From Kiritimatiellia bacterium (lineage in GTDB: Bacteria > Verrucomicrobiota > Kiritimatiellia > UBA8416 > YA12-FULL-48-11), in the NCBI GenBank assembly GCA_028716365.1, contig JAQUPZ010000001.1:186001-250000 (forward strand): a stretch of DNA of 64,000 nt. Direction: 5' to 3'. The notes beneath the pieces are model-generated. The model worked only from the letters and a program-made list of their open reading frames with translations. It was not told the DNA's origin and ran no database searches. Of the stretch, positions 54,972 to 62,936 are shown in pieces (positions within the stretch are counted from its first letter, which is position 1; each line of letters begins with the position of its first letter). The translations under genes and the position numbers were made by a program.

Positions 54972-56318
54972 ATGCAAGGAGCAATAATAGCTAGGCCCGG
55001 CCTTGGAACTCCCTTCATAGAAGAAGAGCCGCTTTCGCCAAAACCAGATTTTACTTTTTCTTCCCAGGAAAAAATACTTTCACCAAAGTTGATTAAGCTG
55101 TCAGCTTCTTTGCAGTGGAAAGACTGGCAGTGGCAAATGAGAAATCGTATTCGCTGTGTGGAGAAATTGCGTGAGTATTTCCCCTCCATGGAGAGGAAGC
55201 CTGATCTTGTCATGGCGTCTGAGAGGTTCCCGCTGGCGATAACGCCATATTACGCTTCTCTTATACGGGAACTTGATGATACGGATCCGGTTTTCATGAT
55301 GTCAATGCCGCAGATCAAGGAGCTCTGGAGTCCGCCATTTCTACGGGAAGATCCCCTTGATGAAGAACGTGACATGCCTGTGCCGGGATTGGTACATCGT
55401 TATCCTGACCGTGTTCTTCTGATTGCGACCAGTGTTTGTGCAATGTATTGTCGTTATTGCACGCGCAAGCGCGTAACAGGCATGCGCGAATCATGTATCT
55501 CTGAATCGAGAATTAAAAGAACTGTGGAATATCTGCGGGCCCATCCCGAGATAAAGGATGTTGTGGTGTCCGGCGGGGATCCATTAACGATGTCCACGGA
55601 TGTTCTTGAGTCCATTCTTGCAGCTTTGAGATCTGTTCACAGTGTGGATATCATACGGATTGGTACGAAGACTCCAGTTACTATGCCGATGCGTATCACG
55701 GATGAATTGGTTGCGATGCTTCGCAAGTATCATCCTTTGTGGATAAATACGCATTTTAATCATCCTAATGAATTGACACCAGAAGCTGCGGAAGCATGTA
55801 CAAAACTGGTTGATGCTGGAATTCCAGTGGGTAACCAGTCAGTTCTGCTAAAAGGGGTCAATGATGATCCGCATATAATGGAAGAACTTCTTCGTGGTCT
55901 GGTACGAATGAGAGTACGGCCTTATTATCTTTTCCAATGTGATCTTGTTGAAGGTATAGAACACTTCCGAACCCCGCTGGCGCGTGGTGTGGAAATCATG
56001 GAATACCTGCGCGGCAGACTAAGCGGAATTGCTATTCCGAATTTCGTGGTTGATATGCCGCATGGTGGTGGCAAGGTGCCGATATTGCCAAACTATGTGG
56101 TTTCAATGAGTCCCACGCACTCGGTACTGCGGAATGCCCATGGAATGCTGGTGAGTTATCCGGAGCCATATGCTGAAGATAAAATTCCGGAAAAGATTCA
56201 ACCACTTGATGAATATCCAAGCGTGTGGAATCTTGCGAATGGGCATATCTCGAAAATCCAGCCTGAAAACGATAATCGTCCAGTCCGTTACGGAAAGGCC
56301 TCCCCTGTACATGAGTAA
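54972..56318 (+). CDS. kamA: lysine 2,3-aminomutase (KamA/AblA family)
   Basis: A 448-residue radical SAM, PLP-dependent enzyme. The cluster ligands are C156, C160, C163 (CAMYCRYC). The two substrate-binding Asp of lysine 2,3-aminomutase are present at D324 (QCDLVEG) and D361 (VVDMPHGGGK), 37 apart as in the clostridial enzyme, and the PLP lysine K368 follows 7 residues later. Glutamate 2,3-aminomutase lacks this Asp pair, so conversion of L-lysine to beta-lysine is likely. The C-terminal zinc-binding cysteines of the clostridial protein are absent. It leads a three-gene cluster with two ATP-grasp enzymes. Confidence 0.85.
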   Translation: MQGAIIARPGLGTPFIEEEPLSPKPDFTFSSQEKILSPKLIKLSASLQWKDWQWQMRNRIRCVEKLREYFPSMERKPDLVMASERFPLAITPYYASLIRELDDTDPVFMMSMPQIKELWSPPFLREDPLDEERDMPVPGLVHRYPDRVLLIATSVCAMYCRYCTRKRVTGMRESCISESRIKRTVEYLRAHPEIKDVVVSGGDPLTMSTDVLESILAALRSVHSVDIIRIGTKTPVTMPMRITDELVAMLRKYHPLWINTHFNHPNELTPEAAEACTKLVDAGIPVGNQSVLLKGVNDDPHIMEELLRGLVRMRVRPYYLFQCDLVEGIEHFRTPLARGVEIMEYLRGRLSGIAIPNFVVDMPHGGGKVPILPNYVVSMSPTHSVLRNAHGMLVSYPEPYAEDKIPEKIQPLDEYPSVWNLANGHISKIQPENDNRPVRYGKASPVHE

Positions 56319-56336
56319 GTATAAGGGTGTTTGTCC

Positions 56337-57323
56337 ATGACTCTTCAAATAGGTCTCGTTTATGATCTCCGGAAAGAATATCGCACCGCTGGATTCTCTG
56401 AAGAACAGTCAGCGGAATTTGACTCAGAAGAAACCATAGACGCCCTTGATACAACCTTGCGGTCCATCGGTTATGATGTACAACGGATAGGGAACGCACG
56501 TGCCCTGTGTTCACGACTGGTAGCCGGTGACCGCTGGGATTTGGTATTTAATATCGCGGAAGGTGTTTCAGGGCGTTCACGGGAAGCGCAGGTTCCATGT
56601 ATTCTTGAGACTTATGGTATTCCATATACATTCTCCGATCCGCTTGTTTCGGCCATAACTATGGACAAAGCCATGGCAAAAAGACTGGTTCGTGAAGCTG
56701 GATTGAATACGTCTGATTTTCTTGTTGTTCGCCAACTGCAGGATTTGGGTAATTGCAGGATGAAGTTCCCTTTATTTGCCAAGCCAGTAGCTGAAGGTAC
56801 AGGAAAAGGAATTAATCAGTATTCACGCATTGAATCCATGGAGCAGCTTGAATCAACATGCAGAGATTTGCTGGAATTTTTCAAGCAGCCGGTACTTGTT
56901 GAGGAATTTTTACCCGGTAGAGAGTTTACCGTTGGAATCATAGGAACGGCCGAAAAAGCCCATGTTATGGGCACAATGGAAGTGGAGGTGCTGCCAATGG
57001 CGGGTGGAAACATTTATTCTTTTGAGACGAAAGAAAGATGTGATGAACTTGTCCGTTATACTCCGCTTAAGGATATGGTGTTTCGCCGGGAGATAGAGGA
57101 TCTTGCACTTGATGCTTACCTTGCACTGGAATGTCGTGATGCAGCCAGAACAGACATCCGGGTTGATTCATCAGGAAGTCCAAGCTTCATGGAGATCAAT
57201 GCATTGCCGGGCCTGCATCCAACTCATTCAGATCTTCCTATGATTGCCACGCAGGAAGGTGTTTCGTATACAGACTTGATCAGTACGATCATTTCCAGCG
57301 CATTACGGCGATTGTCAAAATGA
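56337..57323 (+). CDS. Ddl-like ATP-grasp carboxylate-amine ligase
   Basis: A 328-residue ATP-grasp protein related to D-Ala-D-Ala ligase. ATP-grasp metal ligands D273, E286 and N288 (RTDIRVD, MEINALPGL) are present, with K149 in FAKP and a glycine-rich loop (GTGKGI). The Ddl glycine/His block reads NIAEGVSGRSREA rather than NxxHG, arguing against true D-Ala ligase. It starts 18 nt after kamA (ATG 56337, TTG 56331 less likely). It may join an amino acid to beta-lysine or make a dipeptide precursor; the substrate is unknown. An AT-rich hairpin straddles its stop (57317-57337). Confidence 0.75.
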   Translation: MTLQIGLVYDLRKEYRTAGFSEEQSAEFDSEETIDALDTTLRSIGYDVQRIGNARALCSRLVAGDRWDLVFNIAEGVSGRSREAQVPCILETYGIPYTFSDPLVSAITMDKAMAKRLVREAGLNTSDFLVVRQLQDLGNCRMKFPLFAKPVAEGTGKGINQYSRIESMEQLESTCRDLLEFFKQPVLVEEFLPGREFTVGIIGTAEKAHVMGTMEVEVLPMAGGNIYSFETKERCDELVRYTPLKDMVFRREIEDLALDAYLALECRDAARTDIRVDSSGSPSFMEINALPGLHPTHSDLPMIATQEGVSYTDLISTIISSALRRLSK

Positions 57324-57388
57324 TAAAAAATCATTTTACAAGGTACGTCCAGATGCGCAATATTGAATAAAAATCAGGAAACCCTAAT

Positions 57389-58948
57389 ATGCGAGAACTG
57401 CCGAGTACCCTTATCCTGTATAATCTGCCCAATAATCCGGACAAAAACTGGAATGTATCCGCTTCTGGAAAAGAAAGCCGGGAAGGAATCATCGATGAAA
57501 TTAATGTTATTACAGGCGGTCTTGATAAATCAGGGACGCCGTACCGGAAGGTGGGTATTACACGATTATCCGATGTACCAGCGATACTGGCTTCAGCCAG
57601 AGAACCGGTGATATGGAATCTTATTGAAGGACTGACAGGAGATCCACAGGATGCAAGTTTTATTCCAGCTTTATGCTGTTCTTATGGCAAAATAGCTACG
57701 GGTTGTGATTCTCCATGTCTTACTTTGACTCTGGACAAATGGCGCACAAAAGCCGTATTGCGTGAAGCCGGTATTCCTGTGCCTGAAGGAATGATCGTAC
57801 CGGTCGGAGCAGCTATTTCCCGGGATGAACTGGGGAAAGGTCCGTTTATCATCAAGCCTTCTGAATCGGATGCCAGTGAAGGTATAGAGAGTGGTTCTGT
57901 ATTTCAGGTTTATGAACCGGCAATGGATAAGGCTGTTAAGGTGATTCATGAACAATTCAACCAGCCGGTTCTTATAGAGAAATATGTTGGTACCAGAGAA
58001 TTGAATATTTCCGTAATTCAGGATGGCAATAACATCAAAATCATGCCGATTGCCGAAATTGATTTTTCCGGATTTGAACCTGGCCGGCCAAGAATCGTTG
58101 ATTATGCGGCAAAATGGCTTAAAGACACTTTTGAATATAAAAATACATCAAGGATCATTCCTGCACTTGTTAGCGAGGAAGTTGCCGGAAAAATTCGCAC
58201 TATTGTTTTGAAAACATGGCAGACATTGGAATGTCAGGATTTTATACGCGTTGACATGAGGATGGATGATAATGAACAGATTTATGTTCTGGAGGTTAAT
58301 GCAAATCCGGATATTTCGCCTGATGCCGGTTTTGCCGCAGCATTGGCAGCTGGTTCGATAACTACTGAAAAATTTGTGAGAATGGTTATCTGTAATGCAA
58401 TGGAACGGTTGCACCTGCGACAGACAGAGAATCAAAAAATAATGATAGATGATATAAATCATGGTGATTTCACAGTACGATATACAATCTTGAAAGATCG
58501 TGACGAAATTATCCGGTTTACAGAAACAACCGGTTATTTTAGACCGGATGAGATAGACATAGCCTGCGAGGTTCTGGACGATGCACTGGTAAAGGGGCCT
58601 GAAGGCCATTACCAGTCATTTACTGCTGAGTCAGAAGGCAAAGCGATTGGTTGGATTTGTTTTGGTCCTACACCATGTACGTTGGGTACTTATGATATTT
58701 ACTGGATAGTCGTTGCGCCTTCCTACCAGCGGAAGGGAATTGGTTTTGCATTGATGAATCATGCAGAGAAAATAATTCGTGATCATGGCGGGCGATTGAG
58801 TGTTATCGAGACTTCAGGTAAGTGTCTTTACGAATCAACACGTGATTTTTATCATAAAATGGGATATTCCGAACAGGCGCGTGTTGCAGAATTTTATACA
58901 GATGGCGACGATAAGGTCATCTACACCAAGCAGCTCATTCGGTCCTGA
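57389..58948 (+). CDS. ATP-grasp ligase fused to GNAT acetyltransferase
   Basis: A 519-residue two-domain protein. Residues 1 to about 345 form a Ddl-like ATP-grasp (K156 in FIIKPSESDASEG; metal ligands D289, E302, N304 in LEVNANPDISPDAG). Residues about 360-519 form a GNAT domain with the acetyl-CoA loop VAPSYQRKGIG (442-452) and FYHKMGY. Nε-acetyl-beta-lysine osmolyte synthesis pairs aminomutase AblA with a GNAT, AblB; here the GNAT is fused to a ligase. It could ligate beta-lysine and acetylate the product. It converges with the sensor kinase gene only 10 nt downstream. Confidence 0.8.
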   Translation: MRELPSTLILYNLPNNPDKNWNVSASGKESREGIIDEINVITGGLDKSGTPYRKVGITRLSDVPAILASAREPVIWNLIEGLTGDPQDASFIPALCCSYGKIATGCDSPCLTLTLDKWRTKAVLREAGIPVPEGMIVPVGAAISRDELGKGPFIIKPSESDASEGIESGSVFQVYEPAMDKAVKVIHEQFNQPVLIEKYVGTRELNISVIQDGNNIKIMPIAEIDFSGFEPGRPRIVDYAAKWLKDTFEYKNTSRIIPALVSEEVAGKIRTIVLKTWQTLECQDFIRVDMRMDDNEQIYVLEVNANPDISPDAGFAAALAAGSITTEKFVRMVICNAMERLHLRQTENQKIMIDDINHGDFTVRYTILKDRDEIIRFTETTGYFRPDEIDIACEVLDDALVKGPEGHYQSFTAESEGKAIGWICFGPTPCTLGTYDIYWIVVAPSYQRKGIGFALMNHAEKIIRDHGGRLSVIETSGKCLYESTRDFYHKMGYSEQARVAEFYTDGDDKVIYTKQLIRS

Positions 58949-58958
58949 ACATCTCTTG

Positions 58959-61166
58959 TCAGCTTTGAGTTGATTTTCCGGTTAGTGCAGAACGGATGAG
59001 TTCTGCAAGATCTCTCATTATAATGGGCTTCATCAATATCCCTGAGACACCCAGACTTTCGGCCTGTTGTTTGGCAAAAGTCTCACTGAATCCGGTACAC
59101 AGGATTATTGGAATATCGGGACGGATAGTTCTCAGTTTCTGCGCAAGTTCAAGTCCCCTCATGCCTGGCATTACCTGATCGGTAATAATCAGGTCGAAAT
59201 ATTCGGCATTACTTTCAAAAAGTTTCAAGGCATCACTGCCATGGTTGGCGATAACGGGCGTATATCCCAAAGAACCCAGCATTTCACCGGCCATCCGTGT
59301 AATTTCCGGTTCGTCATCGACAAACATGATACATTCATTACCGACGGGTAATGGCTTTTCCTGTTCGATCTCTTCTTCCTCTTCTTTCTCGATAGTAGGT
59401 AATATGACGTGGAAAGTTGAGCCTTTTTCCATTTCTGTTTCGACGGTGATTGTTCCTTTCATGCTGCTTACGGTACCGTGAACAACCGCCAGTCCCATAC
59501 CTGTACCTTCGCCACGTTCCTTGGTGGTAAAGAATGGTTCAAATATCCGGCCCAGAATGGATTGGTCTATCCCTGTGCCGGTGTCTTTCACGGAGATGCG
59601 CAGATAACGGCCGGGATGAAGATTTGGAAACTCCGAGGAACGCTCCGATATTACAAAGTTTGTAAGACGTATTTCCAATATACCGCCTTTTGCTTTCATA
59701 GCATGACCGGCGTTTGTACAAAGGTTCATGAGAATCTGGTGTACCTGAGTTGGATCGGCCAGCACAACATCTTCTTCTGTCTTGATAATACGATTGATTT
59801 CTATGTTTTGAGGCAGGGCGGCGCGAATAAGTACGAGCACTTCCTTGACGATAGGTATGATATGTATGGGATGTCCTTCTTTTTCGGTTTTACGACTGAA
59901 GGTAAGTATCTGATTAACCAGTTCCTTTGCCCTGTTACTGGCTCTATGTATTTCCTGCATATACTGATAAACAGGATCAGTCTTAGGACATGCACGCATG
60001 ATTATTTCTGCATAGCCCAGAATCGGAGTCAAAATGTTATTAAAGTCATGAGCAATACCGCCGGCGAGTGAACCGATGGCCTCCATTTTCTCCGCCTGCC
60101 TCAATTGTTTCTCACTTTGCCGGAGAGCTTCTTCAGCCTTGATACGCTGTGTATTATCCTGAACCTGGATAAGATAACCTTTCGGCTTGTACCCGGAATC
60201 TACTCCGAGATTCTGAATCATTATATCAAAACTTGCCTGTCCTGTCCTGCCGCTGACAAACATCGAAAATTTTAACACATCCTTGAAGTCGATAGTTGCC
60301 TCATATCTTACCGTTTCACCTTTGTTAAGCTTGTCCCGGAAAGTCCGGGGAATGAATGGATTATCGAACATGTTGAATTTTGCGAATTCCCTGATATCTG
60401 GAATACCAAACATCTTAAGACATGCCTGGTTGACGTTAAGTAATTTCCGTTGTCCATCATACAGGGCGACACCAATAGGTGAATGAGCAAAGAAATCATA
60501 GAATCGCTGTTCACTTTCTTGCAGAGCGAGTTGTATCTGTTGCCGCTCGGTGATGTCATGGGCTGTACAGATGATCAGGGGACGGTCCTGAAGATCGAAC
60601 CTTTGAGCAATGATTTCCACTGGGATGGTTTTCCCGTTACGTGAAATATATACAGTATTGTAAACAAGGTGTTTCTTTTCGAGAATGTCCCTCATCTGGA
60701 CCTGAGCTTCGCGGTCCATGTATCTTCTGGTCTTTTCAGCAACATCGGCATCGGAAAGAACTACCATATCTGATCTGGAATATCCGAGAATGGCAACAGG
60801 CGGCAGCGCGGCGTTGAGATCGGTGGGAGTAAGCTTAAGCAATTCTTCCCTCGGATACTCAAGCTTTTCGCAGGCGACATCATTTACCTCGATCAGTCTG
60901 CCGGGCAACCCTTCAGATGTTAAGCCATGTATGAAGACTATATCTTTCGTATTATTGAACAGGATGTGATATCGGTTGGTTTCCAGGCGGAGAGACTCTT
61001 TCAGCTCATCATTCTTGGCCCGTTGTAAGAGGACTTCTGATTTCTTTAAAGATAGTTCAGCGAAATTTGATAAATCCTGCTTGCGCAGAATAATGTAACC
61101 AATAATAAACGCTCCAATTATTGTTACAATTGAGGTTATTACGACACTGAGAATTACTGCAGACAT
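58959..61166 (-). CDS. hybrid sensor histidine kinase with PAS domains and receiver
   Basis: A 735-residue protein with an N-terminal membrane helix (VVITSIVTIIGAFIIGYIIL), a short coil, two PAS domains (about 65-215 and 220-345), HisKA (IAHDFNNILTPILGYAEII), ATPase domain (NLCTNAGHAM, DTGTGID, GEGTGMGLAVV) and a C-terminal receiver with ITDQVMPGM holding the phospho-acceptor Asp. No output domain is present, so a phosphotransfer partner or response regulator elsewhere is expected. It is convergent with the ligase-GNAT gene. Ligand unknown. Confidence 0.92.
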   Translation of the reverse strand: MSAVILSVVITSIVTIIGAFIIGYIILRKQDLSNFAELSLKKSEVLLQRAKNDELKESLRLETNRYHILFNNTKDIVFIHGLTSEGLPGRLIEVNDVACEKLEYPREELLKLTPTDLNAALPPVAILGYSRSDMVVLSDADVAEKTRRYMDREAQVQMRDILEKKHLVYNTVYISRNGKTIPVEIIAQRFDLQDRPLIICTAHDITERQQIQLALQESEQRFYDFFAHSPIGVALYDGQRKLLNVNQACLKMFGIPDIREFAKFNMFDNPFIPRTFRDKLNKGETVRYEATIDFKDVLKFSMFVSGRTGQASFDIMIQNLGVDSGYKPKGYLIQVQDNTQRIKAEEALRQSEKQLRQAEKMEAIGSLAGGIAHDFNNILTPILGYAEIIMRACPKTDPVYQYMQEIHRASNRAKELVNQILTFSRKTEKEGHPIHIIPIVKEVLVLIRAALPQNIEINRIIKTEEDVVLADPTQVHQILMNLCTNAGHAMKAKGGILEIRLTNFVISERSSEFPNLHPGRYLRISVKDTGTGIDQSILGRIFEPFFTTKERGEGTGMGLAVVHGTVSSMKGTITVETEMEKGSTFHVILPTIEKEEEEEIEQEKPLPVGNECIMFVDDEPEITRMAGEMLGSLGYTPVIANHGSDALKLFESNAEYFDLIITDQVMPGMRGLELAQKLRTIRPDIPIILCTGFSETFAKQQAESLGVSGILMKPIIMRDLAELIRSALTGKSTQS

Positions 61167-61230
61167 TTCCTTCTCCCGCTTCCCTGCCCTGATGCCGAAA
61201 AGCAGTGTTATCTGCCGGTATGCCCAGAGC

Positions 61231-61674
61231 CTATATTGCAGTTTCGCTTACCCAGTTCCCATGGAGATTACAGTTCTCCAGGGCAGTAAGCGTTCCGGAA
61301 GTTACGTTCAAGTGCAGGGCTGCAGCCGGATGACATACATCGGGGGAGAGCCATACCCTTGAGATGAATTTGTGGTTCAAATAGAAATCAATACAGCGGA
61401 TAAGGTGCTTTTCGGTCATTACGTGCTCAATTTCTCCGACCCTGACATGCACATCTGTACAGCAACCGCCGGGGATAAGACCGCACTCTTTCACAACAAC
61501 AATCTGGGGAATATGTTTCTTGTCGCCTTCAGTCAGTGCGGCAGGATTGGCCGGTTTCTGAATGGCAGCAGCATTCTCAACAAAAGCACTTTTGGGTGCT
61601 CCGCAGACTTTGCATTTTTCGGGAGCGTTGTCGAATTCAATATGGCCGCAACCCTTACATTCGAGTATTTTCAT
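61231..61674 (-). CDS. superoxide reductase with rubredoxin-like zinc/iron head
   Basis: A 147-residue protein. Residues 1-30 hold a rubrerythrin-type CxxCG...CxxCGAPK ribbon (C6, C9, C21, C24). The rest is a desulfoferrodoxin/neelaredoxin domain with iron ligands H54 (KKHIPQ), H84, H90 (EHVMTEKH), C135 and H138 (CNLHG). Superoxide reductase reduces superoxide to peroxide in anaerobes without making oxygen. The usual Glu of the EKHVP motif reads Lys, which may slow catalysis. GGAGGA precedes the ATG. Confidence 0.85.
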   Translation of the reverse strand: MKILECKGCGHIEFDNAPEKCKVCGAPKSAFVENAAAIQKPANPAALTEGDKKHIPQIVVVKECGLIPGGCCTDVHVRVGEIEHVMTEKHLIRCIDFYLNHKFISRVWLSPDVCHPAAALHLNVTSGTLTALENCNLHGNWVSETAI

Positions 61675-61779
61675 ATACTTATCCTCCTGCTCCTTGCGTC
61701 AAGTGTCGTATAGCTCACCATAGATTGAGGGGGGTTGTAAAGGCGATTCTTGGGAGGCCGGACAGTCTATTTTTACCCT

Positions 61780-62871
61780 TTAATTGACTGTTTCCGCCGG
61801 GTTTTCAGGTTTTGGTTGCTTTCTGGAAACGCTCCACTCCCGGATGAGACAATATCCCACCGCGAGGAGAGACGGCCCTATGAAGATACCTATGAACCCG
61901 AAAGCGAGTACCCCTCCAAGGACACCAAGTAGAATAAGAATGAAAGGTAGATTGATCCCCCGGCTTATCAGGTAAGGACGGACTACGTTATCCACTCCGG
62001 ATATGATAAGAAATCCCCAGATACCCATGAAAATACCCCAGCCAATATGGCCCGTGTAAAACAGCCATATTGTTGCAGGAACCCAGATGAAAGGCGGACC
62101 TACAGGTACAAACCCGAGGAAGAATGTTATCAGGCCGAGCAACAGGGCGGATGGTATGCCCGCTATCTTAAAACCGATGGCTGCAAAAATTCCCTGCGCA
62201 AGTGCAGTGCCCAGGAGGCCATAAACAACGCTGTTGACCGTGTTGCCTATGATCTTAAAGATGTGCTGGGCGGAATCGCCTACAATGCGCTTTCCCCAGC
62301 CGGAAAATGCAGACATCACTTTCTCGCCGCTGCAGTAGAAGAAAAAAGCAATGAATACACTCAGCGTCAGTTGCAGAATCCCGTGACCCAGATCAAGACT
62401 GCGCCTCATTAACCATCCTCCTGACTTGGTAAAAAATTCCTTTACCACAGCGACCAGTTTTTCCGGATCCTTTGAGTAGTCCTGCCATGTGGAAGTAATG
62501 TCGGCTCCAACAAGCGGAAGATTCTGCAGCCATTCTGGCGGTTCAGAAGAACCGCTGGTCATAAAAGTTTTTATAAAATCAATCGCCTGCGACATGTTCT
62601 CCGCCATTTTTATGCCGACTATGACGAAAGGAACGATCAAGACAGATGTGACAATCAGGGTCATGAGAAGTGCCGCCAAATGCCTTTGGCCACGGAGAAT
62701 GTGTGCAAGCCTGATAAACAATGGCCAGGTTGAATAGCAGAGAATACCGGCCCATAGAATGGCGGAGAGAAAAGGTCTCAATATGATGAAACAGCCGAGA
62801 ATGATCAGCGCTATCACAGCCATTCCGGCAAACGGCTCAATCTTCTTTATAATTGGAAAATGCTGTTCCAT
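61780..62871 (-). CDS. AI-2E family transporter (TqsA/YdiK-like)
   Basis: A 363-residue inner-membrane protein with about eight hydrophobic helices and the family region IPSALLLGLITFFLGFVPVGPPF. Members are proposed to export autoinducer-2 or sodium; the function in non-quorum-sensing bacteria is unsettled. ATG 62871 is the preferred start; the long frame upstream to 63000 overlaps the ATPase gene and includes an unrelated Cys-rich leader. It lies 65 nt downstream of the ATPase stop on the same strand. Confidence 0.8.
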   Translation of the reverse strand: MEQHFPIIKKIEPFAGMAVIALIILGCFIILRPFLSAILWAGILCYSTWPLFIRLAHILRGQRHLAALLMTLIVTSVLIVPFVIVGIKMAENMSQAIDFIKTFMTSGSSEPPEWLQNLPLVGADITSTWQDYSKDPEKLVAVVKEFFTKSGGWLMRRSLDLGHGILQLTLSVFIAFFFYCSGEKVMSAFSGWGKRIVGDSAQHIFKIIGNTVNSVVYGLLGTALAQGIFAAIGFKIAGIPSALLLGLITFFLGFVPVGPPFIWVPATIWLFYTGHIGWGIFMGIWGFLIISGVDNVVRPYLISRGINLPFILILLGVLGGVLAFGFIGIFIGPSLLAVGYCLIREWSVSRKQPKPENPAETVN

Positions 62872-62936
62872 GACAAGATTACCTGTAATTATATGTAAAC
62901 CATCTGACGGTATCAAGTCAACTTGCCGAACCTGTT

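Noticed and set aside
59478..60071. 197-residue plus-strand frame
   Set aside because: Opposite the HisKA/ATPase part of the sensor kinase; codon shadow.
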